A stretch of 40,813 nucleotides of DNA, taken from positions 1 through 40,813 of the forward strand of contig CAZKFI010000013.1 in the NCBI GenBank assembly GCA_964551975.1, written 5' to 3'. Each line of letters starts with the position of its first letter. Positions within the stretch are counted from its first letter, which is position 1. The DNA comes from REEB426 sp964551975 (GTDB taxonomy: Bacteria > Actinomycetota > Actinomycetes > S36-B12). The notes beneath the pieces were generated by a model, which saw nothing but the letters and a program-made list of their open reading frames with translations, was not told the DNA's origin and ran no database searches. The position numbers and the translations under genes are program-made. Positions 24,365 to 31,690 of this stretch are shown here, piece by piece.

Positions 24365-25938
24365 CCGCCGTACTCGAACCGAAGGTTCGGCTACGTCCCA
24401 TCACCATGGCGATCTTGGCCATGGGAGGTGAGGGTGGCGGCGTGCTGTCCGAGTGGACGGTCAGCATGGCCGAGGGTCACGGCTTCTACGCGCAAAGCAC
24501 ATCGGTCGCAGGCGTGGCACAACGCACCGGTGCGACGGTCTACTACGTGGAACTCTTCCCTCGGCTGGTTGATGGAGAGGAACTCCCTGAGCCGGTGCTG
24601 AGCACCATGCCGACGCCCGGGGAGGTGGACATCGTCGTCGCCTCCGAACTCATGGAAGCCGGTCGGGCCATCCAGCGCGGATTCGTCACCCCAGAGCGAA
24701 CAACCCTCATCGCTTCGACGAGTCGGACCTACTCAATGCCGGAGCGCACGGCGATGGGCGATGGGCGAGTCGATTCCGGCCGCCTCCTGGAGTCGGCCTC
24801 ACTGGCTTCAAAGACATTTCTGCGCGGTGACTTCTCGCGAATTGCCGAGGAATCCAACAGCGTGATCAGCGCGGTTCTTTTCGGCGCACTCTGCGGTGCC
24901 CAGGTACTTCCCTTCACTCGCGAGCAGTTCGAGTCAGCCATTCGTGCTGGTGGCAAGGGTGTCGAAGCGAGCCTGCGCGCATTCGAGGGTGGCGTTCGCG
25001 CCGTGACCGCCAAGCCAGGAGTGGATCTGCAGATCAGCCCCCGGCCGAGTGCAGTTGCTGATGGTCCCGATGACGCCATGCTCCGAACGGCGACCGAGGA
25101 CCCGGCGCAACTCGTCGGCCCACGCCTGGCCCAGCAGGCGGCGCGAATCAAGGCTGAGATTCCCGCGCCTGCCCGCTATATGGCGGTCCTTGGTGCTCGC
25201 CGCACCGCCGAGTACCAAGACATCAAGTACGCCGACGAGTACCTTGACCGCTTGACTTCTGTTGCCGCACTCGAGCAGTACGGCGATGGAACGGCGCGCC
25301 TGACGACTGAGGCGGCTCGCTACCTCGCACTGTGGATGACCTACGAGGACACCATTCGAGTTGCCTTTCACAAGACGCGAGGCAAGCGATTCGAGCGGGT
25401 CGGCAAGGAGGCACAGGCCTCCGAGGCACAGGTCATGCGCGTTCAGGAGTATCTCCACCCTCAGGTAGAAGAGATCTCCGATACCCTCCCCACTGCACTG
25501 GGTCGCTGGCTGTTGAATTCGCAAGCCATGGGCAAACTCATCCATAAGTTCACCCACAAGGGCATCAAGATTCAAACAACGTCTGTCTGGGGCTTCACCA
25601 CCCTGTATGTCCTGGCCCGGATGCGACCCATCCGACGTCGCTCACTGCGTTTTGGTCTCGAGCGCGACCGCATTAACGGCTGGCTGGCCCTGGTCAACAC
25701 CTATGCGCCTACCAACTATGACCTGGCCTGCGAGATCGTGGAGTGCCAGCAGGTCGTCAAGGGCTACGGGCAGACACACGCCAACGGTATGAAGAACTTC
25801 AACGCAATGATGGACGTCCTACCGAATCTCGCTGGTCATGCTGACGCCGCTGCGCAGCTCGCAGCGCTGCGGAAGGCGGCTTTGGCTGATGAACACGGTG
25901 CGGCGCTAGAGACCGCACTGACTCGATTCACTGAGTAG
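24361..25938 (+). CDS. iorB: Indolepyruvate ferredoxin oxidoreductase beta subunit with long C-terminal extension (IorB-like)
   Basis: Partner of IorA, 525 aa from the ATG in the ATGA overlap at 24361. Residues 1-200 form the gamma-type 2-oxoacid oxidoreductase domain: ITMAILAMGGEGGGVLSEWTV, AQSTSVAGVAQRTGATVYYVEL (the SYGxxxRxG-like contact segment), VDIVVASELMEAGRAIQRGFV. The remainder, absent from archaeal IorB of about 200 aa, contains helical sequence such as AEYQDIKYADEYLDRL and the conserved-looking NYDLACEIVECQQVVKGYGQTHANGMKNF. This matches the DUF6537-type extension known from aerobic IorB and from fused bacterial enzymes. It should combine with IorA as a cytosolic complex. The extension's role is unknown; redox or assembly functions are possible. 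Confidence 0.85.
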   Translation: MTAVLEPKVRLRPITMAILAMGGEGGGVLSEWTVSMAEGHGFYAQSTSVAGVAQRTGATVYYVELFPRLVDGEELPEPVLSTMPTPGEVDIVVASELMEAGRAIQRGFVTPERTTLIASTSRTYSMPERTAMGDGRVDSGRLLESASLASKTFLRGDFSRIAEESNSVISAVLFGALCGAQVLPFTREQFESAIRAGGKGVEASLRAFEGGVRAVTAKPGVDLQISPRPSAVADGPDDAMLRTATEDPAQLVGPRLAQQAARIKAEIPAPARYMAVLGARRTAEYQDIKYADEYLDRLTSVAALEQYGDGTARLTTEAARYLALWMTYEDTIRVAFHKTRGKRFERVGKEAQASEAQVMRVQEYLHPQVEEISDTLPTALGRWLLNSQAMGKLIHKFTHKGIKIQTTSVWGFTTLYVLARMRPIRRRSLRFGLERDRINGWLALVNTYAPTNYDLACEIVECQQVVKGYGQTHANGMKNFNAMMDVLPNLAGHADAAAQLAALRKAALADEHGAALETALTRFTE

Positions 25939-25947
25939 TTCGCGGCG

Positions 25948-26379
25948 TCAAGCATCCAGGGTGGGCCGCACCACGTATCTCTGCTTGGCAGACAACTTCG
26001 CACGTATGTCATCTGGCCAGGCGAGCGACCCAGTTGACGTACTTGCCACGTGGACGATGACGTAGCGCCCCTCGGCTGCCACGCGGTCATCTTCAGTTCG
26101 AACCGCAAAGGTCAACTCGCATGATGAACGTCGCACCTCAGCCACCGCCACTTCTACGGCGATCCACTGACCGAAGTAGAGACGTTCGCGATAGTCGGCC
26201 TCAATATGCACTCTGGGAATGCGATCAATGAGGGCGGTATCGAAACCAAGCTGCCGATAGAGCTCGTGCTCGGACTCCTCTATCCACCGGAAGACCGCGC
26301 TGAAGTGGTTGTGTCCGGCTGCGTCTGTCTCATTCCACGCCACGTGCCGGTGCACCACAACGACAGCATGTTCACTCAC
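25948..26379 (-). CDS. Hotdog-fold acyl-CoA thioesterase (4HBT/YbgC-like)
   Basis: Small cytosolic thioesterase, 143 aa. The N-terminal HRHVAWNETDAAGHNHFSAVFRWIEESEHELY is the 4HBT active-site segment, with the Asp of ETDAAGH at the usual catalytic position (V-x-x-x-D-x-x-G-H) and a Glu in the following helix. The later part has RVHIEADYRERLYFGQWIAVEVAVAEV, the standard second half. It hydrolyses acyl-CoA thioesters. Placed directly after the ior genes, which make aryl-acetyl-CoA, and opposite to kynureninase, it could release the free aryl-acetic acid; this is inference. Upstream it shares a 59-bp divergent gap with kynU. Confidence 0.85.
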   Translation of the reverse strand: MSEHAVVVVHRHVAWNETDAAGHNHFSAVFRWIEESEHELYRQLGFDTALIDRIPRVHIEADYRERLYFGQWIAVEVAVAEVRRSSCELTFAVRTEDDRVAAEGRYVIVHVASTSTGSLAWPDDIRAKLSAKQRYVVRPTLDA

Positions 26380-26438
26380 TGGGTAAGCATGTCAGCAGAC
26401 GTATACCCGCTGAGCGGACGGGGTCTTGGTGGCATGCT

Positions 26439-27653
26439 GTGCAGGTGCACCGGCAGCGAGCTGAGCAGCTGGATCAAGCCGATCCCCTGGCAACATTTCG
26501 ACAACGCTTCCTGCCATCCCAAGAGGTGCTGACTGCTTACTTCGACGGGAATTCACTCGGCCGACCGCTGGTAACTACCGCCGATGCAATGAAATCGTTC
26601 ATCCAAGGACCCTGGGGCACCGGACTCATTCGCAGTTGGGATGCCACCTGGCTGAACTGGCCGCTGCGCATGGGCGATGACATTGCTCGCATCATGCTCG
26701 GTGCCGCACCGGGGCAGGTTATCGTCGCGGACTCTACGACAGTGCTGCTCTACAAGCTCCTTCATGCAGCATGTGCAGCCAACCCGGGCCGCAGCACTAT
26801 CGTGATCGAGGAGGGGAATTTCCCCACTGATCGCTACATCGCCGAGGCAATCGCCCATGAACGTGGGCTCAAACTGCGGTGGATTTCTCCCGCCGATGGC
26901 ACCGCCCTCCAACCCGCTGACGTGGCAACTGCACTCGATGCGAGCGTGGCAACGGTGCTCCTCAGCCATATCTCTTATCTGACCGCAGCCATAGCTGACA
27001 TGGTCACGATCACGTCGCTAGCGCACGGAAGTGGCGCGTCGGTTATCTGGGATCTCAGTCACTCTGCCGGGCTGCTCCCCCTGGAACTGGATGCTGCTGG
27101 TGTCGATTACGCAGTCGGTTGCACCTACAAGTACCTCAACGGTGGGCCCGGCTCACCGGCATTCGCCTACGTCAAGGCAGAACACCTAGCGACACTGTCG
27201 CAACCGATCTGGGGATGGCTAGGTCGCAAGGATGCATTCGAAATGGAGCCGGGATATGTGCCCACGGACGGCATTCGTCGCCTCACCAGCGGAACCCCTC
27301 CCATCCTGGCGATGGTGCCGCTGGCAGAAGGCATCGCCCTGATCGAAGAGGCCGGAATCAAGCGGATTCGTGAGAAGTCGACCGCGCTCACGGAGTTCGC
27401 ACTAGAGGTCGTGAACTCTTGGCCAAAGGAACTGGGCTTCTCCGTCAACTCACCCCGCGATCCCGCCCTCAGAGGGGGCCACATCACCCTGCTGCATACG
27501 GACGCCCGGGCAATGACTCGCAGACTGTGGGGAGAGGGGGTAATTCCTGACTATCGAAATCCGGACGGCATTCGCATTGGCCTCTCACCCTTGAGTACCA
27601 GCTTCGCGGAAGTTGAAGCAGGTCTCCACCAGATTCGAAACCTCGCCCAGTGA
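26439..27653 (+). CDS. kynU: Kynureninase-like PLP enzyme
   Basis: Fold-type I PLP enzyme splitting L-kynurenine into anthranilate and alanine, 404 aa. Family markers in order: LTAYFDGNSLGRP (the kynureninase N-terminal YLxGNSLG motif), WGTGLIRSW, VADSTTVLLYKLLHAA, VIWDLSHSAGLLPL with Asp205 as the PLP pyridine ligand, GCTYKYLNGGPGSPAF with Lys231 as the PLP lysine, QPIWGWLGRKDAFEMEPGY, and RRLTSGTPPILAM. All are in the expected places for kynureninase rather than a generic class V aminotransferase. The start is GTG 26439, with GGTGG a few bases upstream. The stop overlaps the next gene (GTGA), so it is coupled to a formamidase-like hydrolase. Confidence 0.9.
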   Translation: MQVHRQRAEQLDQADPLATFRQRFLPSQEVLTAYFDGNSLGRPLVTTADAMKSFIQGPWGTGLIRSWDATWLNWPLRMGDDIARIMLGAAPGQVIVADSTTVLLYKLLHAACAANPGRSTIVIEEGNFPTDRYIAEAIAHERGLKLRWISPADGTALQPADVATALDASVATVLLSHISYLTAAIADMVTITSLAHGSGASVIWDLSHSAGLLPLELDAAGVDYAVGCTYKYLNGGPGSPAFAYVKAEHLATLSQPIWGWLGRKDAFEMEPGYVPTDGIRRLTSGTPPILAMVPLAEGIALIEEAGIKRIREKSTALTEFALEVVNSWPKELGFSVNSPRDPALRGGHITLLHTDARAMTRRLWGEGVIPDYRNPDGIRIGLSPLSTSFAEVEAGLHQIRNLAQ

Positions 27654-28510
27654 AGGAGGCCGAACCTGCGCCGAGCGATGGCGAGGACCGCTCAATTCTC
27701 GCCCGAGAGCAACCCCTGCCAGTTCGCACGATCGCCTACGGCTCCGAGCCCGAGCAGATCGCCGATATCTACCTACCCGCGGGCACACCGCAAGGGTGGG
27801 CAATCGCAGTCCACGGTGGATTCTGGCGCCCCGCCTACGACCGGGTGCACTTGCGCCAAACTGCAGCAGCCGTTGCTGATGCTGGCTCAGTGAGCGTTCT
27901 CATTGAGTACCGTCGCAACCCAGGTCACCCGGAGCAGACCGTTGCGGATGTCTGCCGTGCCCTACGACGATTGCCTGAGTTGCTCAACGACACGTTCTCA
28001 GCGGGTTTACCTGTGGTGTGGGGCCACTCTGCTGGTGGACACCTGGCTCTGCTCGCTGCATGTCGCGAAGGCAATAACGTGCACAGTGTCGTCGCACTTG
28101 CGCCAGTCACGAATCTCAAGCAGGCCGATTCAGAAAATCTTGGGAAGGGTGCCGTTCGGGAATTCCTTGGCGCCCCCGCCGCATCACACCCAGAGTTCGA
28201 TCCCGCACAACAATCACCACCACAGTGTCCAGTGACTCTGATCCACGGGGTTCGTGATTCCCTTGTTCCGATCTCCCAAAGCCGCGCACTTCACCGGCTC
28301 TGGGGTGAAACCGCCACATGTATCGAACTCGCCGACACCGGACACTTTGAGGTAATCGACCCCACATCCACAGCCTGGACCTACGTAATCAATGCTCTCA
28401 ATGCTAACTCTGCTGGCCCTGCTGGCTCTGCTGACCCTGCTGGCCCTGCTCGCAGGGCCTCATCAGTCGCATCAAGCGCATGTACCAGTGGCGGTGACAT
28501 CACCCGGTGA
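27650..28510 (+). CDS. Alpha/beta hydrolase, kynurenine-formamidase-like
   Basis: Esterase-type alpha/beta hydrolase, 286 aa. The oxyanion motif is VHGGFWRPAYDR (residues 54-65), as in esterase-type kynurenine formamidases, and the nucleophile elbow is VWGHSAGGHLA with Ser127. The acid is probably in LIHGVRDSLVPISQSR and the His in LADTGHFEVID. Translational coupling to kynureninase (GTG start inside its TGA) makes hydrolysis of N-formylkynurenine to kynurenine the likely role, in the same pathway one step earlier. It ends with a low-complexity Ala/Gly/Pro tail from 9-bp DNA repeats that hydrolases of this family do not need. The 3' end overlaps the convergent secreted-protein gene by 39 bp. 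Confidence 0.8.
   Translation: MKEAEPAPSDGEDRSILAREQPLPVRTIAYGSEPEQIADIYLPAGTPQGWAIAVHGGFWRPAYDRVHLRQTAAAVADAGSVSVLIEYRRNPGHPEQTVADVCRALRRLPELLNDTFSAGLPVVWGHSAGGHLALLAACREGNNVHSVVALAPVTNLKQADSENLGKGAVREFLGAPAASHPEFDPAQQSPPQCPVTLIHGVRDSLVPISQSRALHRLWGETATCIELADTGHFEVIDPTSTAWTYVINALNANSAGPAGSADPAGPARRASSVASSACTSGGDITR
28412..28447 (+). repeat. Four 9-bp tandem repeats in the hydrolase tail
   Basis: Four near-identical copies of GCTGGCCCT lie at 28412-28420, 28421-28429, 28430-28438 and 28439-28447. They produce the AlaGlyPro/AlaGlySer/AlaAspPro tail of the formamidase-like protein. The units keep frame, so copy-number changes would only lengthen or shorten the tail. Confidence 0.85.
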
Positions 28511-29677
28511 TGCTGGCGCGGTCAGTATGGGGCGCTTATGGGCGCTGGTCATCACGTAATTACCGCAGTATCCGTCTATGGAACGTGCGATGTTCACCCG
28601 CCATCCATTGCCCTCGGTAACCAAGTTCGCGCTGGCACGCCCGCCCGACTCTGGCTCCATGACCAGTGGCACCCTCGATTGCACTGCCCCACCCAGGCCC
28701 TTGGCTATCCAGTCCAGCACCGACTCTTGCGTAGGTGACGGCAATATGGGATTGACGAGGCCACCCAAGCCCCAACTTGTCATGTCAATCGCAATGAAAC
28801 TCTCTTGCGGATCCCTCATCGAGGTTGGTGGAGCAGGCGCCGGTGTCGTGATCGCAAACTTGACACCGCGAATTCGCTTGCTGCCGCGGGCAGCAATTGT
28901 GGCGCGCCAGCGCAATCCGGAGGCGCTCACCCCCTCCACGACAGCCCCATTGGCGTTCGGCCGAGGATTCCACCCATTCGCACGAAGTGTCTTCAAGAGC
29001 GTCTCAACCGGCTGGCTCTTGAAGCGCGGATCAGCCATGGCTTCGCGATACAGCGAGTCAACTTCAGTTCTTTGATACATCACAAACGGCAACATCAACT
29101 GCAGACGCGCTTGATCCGCCGTGGTGACGATCTGATTCGCCGCAGGCAACTTCGCCTCCGGACCAGACCAAGACTTCACTTCGAAGAGACGCTCACCATA
29201 AGCATCCACTGCCGTCAAGCGACCCGCGCTGTCGGTTGTGTAGGTCGCTTCTTGAATTCCACGCAACCCAGACCAGGGATTGTTGAGCAGAACCTCTTCT
29301 TCCGACTCCGGGCCGACAGCCTGAAGCCCACCCACTTTTTTACCCAGTGACTGCAGGATGAGGTCGAATGTCACGCGACTATCGGGGTTGGAATCCTCAG
29401 TATTGGGCACATAGAGCGTCCAGCCCGATGCGTCCTTCGCATGCAGTATGTACCCGTCACCATCCACAGTTCGCCAGACCGTGCCACCCGCATTGCCCTG
29501 CACAGTGATGCCACCGGACGTATAGGTGATCCCCGAACTATTGGCCTTGGCCTTTGCCGCATCAATCGCCGCAGCGAGGCGTGCTGGATCGGTGAACTCC
29601 TCAGCCTGTACCGCTGGCGCACTGAGTAACCCAACACCCAGTAACGCCACTACGGACGTCGCAACCCAGGTCTTCAT
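28472..29677 (-). CDS. Secreted protein of unknown function
   Basis: Exported protein of 401 aa. ATG 29677 is chosen because AAGGAGG lies 5 bp upstream. The signal peptide is MKTWVATSVVALLGVGLLSA with a likely cleavage after PAVQA. The mature protein has no lipobox and no membrane segment. It contains repeated beta-type stretches (TYTSGGITVQGNAGGTVWRTVDGDGYILHA, RLTAVDAYGERLFEVKSW), a Pro-rich linker (TTPAPAPPTS) near the middle of the C-terminal half, and two late cysteines (DGYCGNY, TGTCA). I recognise no family. It may be the first gene of a unit or transcribed alone; the L,D-transpeptidase gene upstream ends 25 bp before it on the same strand, so cotranscription with that envelope gene is likely. 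Confidence 0.75.
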   Translation of the reverse strand: MKTWVATSVVALLGVGLLSAPAVQAEEFTDPARLAAAIDAAKAKANSSGITYTSGGITVQGNAGGTVWRTVDGDGYILHAKDASGWTLYVPNTEDSNPDSRVTFDLILQSLGKKVGGLQAVGPESEEEVLLNNPWSGLRGIQEATYTTDSAGRLTAVDAYGERLFEVKSWSGPEAKLPAANQIVTTADQARLQLMLPFVMYQRTEVDSLYREAMADPRFKSQPVETLLKTLRANGWNPRPNANGAVVEGVSASGLRWRATIAARGSKRIRGVKFAITTPAPAPPTSMRDPQESFIAIDMTSWGLGGLVNPILPSPTQESVLDWIAKGLGGAVQSRVPLVMEPESGGRASANLVTEGNGWRVNIARSIDGYCGNYVMTSAHKRPILTAPASPGDVTATGTCA

Positions 29678-29702
29678 GTCGCCTCCTTGACGGAAGGTTC
29701 GC

Positions 29703-30335
29703 CTAGAGCACCTCAACCCGCGTCCCGATACGGGCGAAGCGGTAGACGTGACCCGAAGCCGCGGTAGTCATGCGCACGCAGCCGCCAATACCGAGCGGCA
29801 GACCCAGCTTGTCTGGACCATGAATCGGAGTGCCCGCGTAAGTTCGAGGAATGTCATGGAAACCGATCGCCGCACCGGTACTACCGGGATAGAACCGAAC
29901 CATGTTGTTGAACGTCAACTTGAGTTCCCGGTTGGCACTGCGCTCAGACTTCGAATAGACCTTGAAGACCCCTACGGGTGGCCGATCACTTCGTCCAACT
30001 ACCGGATATCGCGCGACAACCTCTTCTTGGGAATTGATCAGCCAGATTGTCATCAATGCCTTGTCGTAGACGATTCGCTTACCCCGCTCCTTGCTCTGCG
30101 TCGGATACCAGGGCACATGCTTGGCCTTCGTCGTCTTGGTCGCTGGAATCGGCTTCGCTACCTTGGGCGGTTTAGTGGCGGTGGCGCTCGCTGAGGGCGT
30201 TGGTTGCGCGGAGCTGCTGGCGTCGGGGCTCGGTGAATCGTCGGTCGTGACGGCCAACGATGGCGCCGCCATCAGGGCCACCGCAACCACGATCGCCCCT
30301 ACCGTTGGCCCCGCAACCGACACCAGTCGAGACAC
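29703..30335 (-). CDS. Secreted L,D-transpeptidase (YkuD domain) with altered active-site motif
   Basis: Predicted peptidoglycan cross-linking or anchoring enzyme acting outside the membrane, 210 aa. GTG 30335 is used because GGGAGG sits 5 bp upstream. A signal/anchor segment (residues 5-28) is followed by a Ser/Pro/Thr/Lys-rich linker (35-75), then the YkuD domain from about 87. The active-site region has FHDIPRTYAGTPIHGPDKLG (His160, His172) and then GIGGCVRM with the nucleophile Cys186. The usual motif before the cysteine is S/T-H-G-C; here it is I-G-G-C, so the second histidine is lost while the key histidine and cysteine remain. Activity is likely but not certain. Confidence 0.83.
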   Translation of the reverse strand: MSRLVSVAGPTVGAIVVAVALMAAPSLAVTTDDSPSPDASSSAQPTPSASATATKPPKVAKPIPATKTTKAKHVPWYPTQSKERGKRIVYDKALMTIWLINSQEEVVARYPVVGRSDRPPVGVFKVYSKSERSANRELKLTFNNMVRFYPGSTGAAIGFHDIPRTYAGTPIHGPDKLGLPLGIGGCVRMTTAASGHVYRFARIGTRVEVL

Positions 30336-30340
30336 GCCAG

Positions 30341-30346
30341 CCTCCC
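30341..30346 (-). promoter_or_regulatory. Ribosome binding site for the L,D-transpeptidase GTG start
   Basis: GGGAGG on the minus strand with a 5-base spacer before GTG 30335. It selects this start over an in-frame extension reaching into the upstream ridA-like gene. Confidence 0.7.
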
Positions 30347-30417
30347 AATGATTAAAGAGCCGAACCCCTGTTGGAGGGTACCCACGTAGGGCCTTGCCGT
30401 CTACCGGTCGACGACAG

Positions 30418-30807
30418 CTAGCCGGCACCACCTTGTACACGGGCCTCGAGTTCAACCTCGACAAGGAGACCTTCACCAATGAGGCCAGCCACGATGACCA
30501 TCGTGTTTGCCGGCGCCACGTCACCAAGCAGTTCCAGATGGGCCCTTGATGCTTCTTCCGGATCAGCGTCAGGAACCAGGTAGATCCGCGTCCGAATGAT
30601 CGTCTGCCGCGAGGCACCAAGATCAACAGCCGCATCAATCACGCGCTGTAGACACTGGTGGGTCTGCTCATACGTGGCCATGTCGCGAACCAGTCGTCCA
30701 TTGCGATCCAATGCCGTGGTCCCACTGATGGCTATGAAGTCGCCGACCCTGGCACCCCGCGAATACCCCGCTATTGCCTGCCACTCGGAATCATCACGAA
30801 CACGCAC
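30418..30807 (-). CDS. RidA / YjgF-family protein (enamine/imine deaminase-like)
   Basis: Small soluble protein, 129 aa, of the RidA superfamily, which clears reactive enamine/imine intermediates from PLP enzymes. Recognisable segments are YSRGARVGDFIAISGTTALDRNGRLV, the helix YEQTHQCLQRVIDAAVDLGAS, then IIRTRIYLVPDADPEEASRAHLELLGD, and APANTMVIVAGLIGEGLLVEVELEA. The last has the Glu of VEVE at the usual place; the canonical RidA active-site Arg is represented by the Arg in TRIYL. The start is GTG 30807. It is upstream of the L,D-transpeptidase gene with an 82-bp gap; a functional link to the kynureninase 3 kb away is possible but not shown. Confidence 0.85.
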   Translation of the reverse strand: MRVRDDSEWQAIAGYSRGARVGDFIAISGTTALDRNGRLVRDMATYEQTHQCLQRVIDAAVDLGASRQTIIRTRIYLVPDADPEEASRAHLELLGDVAPANTMVIVAGLIGEGLLVEVELEARVQGGAG

Positions 30808-30864
30808 CCGAGCATCCCCCCTTCCAGATCACATTGCGATGAAAGGGAGTGATTAGTCGTCTCG

Positions 30865-31527
30865 CTATCCGCATTGAGTGCAGTCGAAGGCTCGCATGGG
30901 TCGGACCCGAATGCCGCGCACAGCCGGGTTTGAGGGAAATGGATCCCAGGGGCGCGAGAAGTTTTGGTTCAAGATCATGCTTGTCATACTTCCGGGATTG
31001 ATGGAACTCGACCAGTAGTGGGCTGTCATCCCCAAGCGCGAGCGTTCACGATTTGCTTTCCGCAACTCGTCTCTCGATGGCACGTACCAGTCTTGCTCAC
31101 CCCCACCGGCGTAACTCAACACGACTTCAGCCACCTGACTCTCCGGGCAACTCTCCTGAAGGCGAATGGTGTTCTCGCGACCCTCACCTAGTCCGGTGCG
31201 CGTACTCGCTGAGACCGCTCGGTTGCACCAAGTCAAAGCTGGATCGTCACCACCATTCCACCCCGTGGGAGCCACCTCGAGGTATCTGCCCCATCGCCGT
31301 GGACTTGCGCCTGCATAGACCACAATTCCACCGCCCGGACCTTGATCTCCGACTCGGCATGCGCCACCCTCAGCGCACGAGAGTTCCGTTGCATCCTCAA
31401 AGGCTCCAGTGGACCGCGCAGGTTCGGCGAAACTAACCGAGCCGAGCGCCGTAATGAGGACCGCTCCGAACATCACCACCGAGAGCAAGCCGCTCCGCCC
31501 GCTGAGTACCTCTTGCCGAATCATCAT
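30865..31527 (-). CDS. Secreted cysteine-rich protein with DUF1566-like C-terminal domain
   Basis: Exported protein of 220 aa. The N-terminal hydrophobic segment (LLSVVMFGAVLITALG) ends with a likely signal-peptidase site after SVSFA. The mature part has GDQGPGGGIVVYAGASPRRWGRYLEVAPTGW and later QDWYVPSRDELRKANRERS and HYWSSSINP, a layout like DUF1566/Lcl-type domains, in which a GGIIF...G....AP strand is followed by a W(Y/R)LPS.xEL segment. Six cysteines in the mature part suggest disulphides. ATG 31527 is used; TTG 31536, GTG 31533 and ATG 31524 are all in frame. Function is unknown, probably surface-associated. Confidence 0.72.
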   Translation of the reverse strand: MMIRQEVLSGRSGLLSVVMFGAVLITALGSVSFAEPARSTGAFEDATELSCAEGGACRVGDQGPGGGIVVYAGASPRRWGRYLEVAPTGWNGGDDPALTWCNRAVSASTRTGLGEGRENTIRLQESCPESQVAEVVLSYAGGGEQDWYVPSRDELRKANRERSRLGMTAHYWSSSINPGSMTSMILNQNFSRPWDPFPSNPAVRGIRVRPMRAFDCTQCG

Positions 31528-31690
31528 CGTCACCAACCAAACCGGTTTATGGAAAAAGTTGTGTGTGGGTAATTGACTGACCGCCTGAATCTACCCGCTC
31601 CAGAATGAAGGCGTACCTCAGCCCTGTTCCGAAGGCTTTGCCCACATTGACGCCCCTGAAGGCGCTTATAGGGGTTACCGGTCCTGGCTT

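Noticed and set aside
31537..31690. Possible RNA gene or terminator between the DUF1566-like and ZIP genes
   Set aside because: Only a weak 5-bp CCCCT/AGGGG stem could be found; no tRNA or riboswitch fold was evident.
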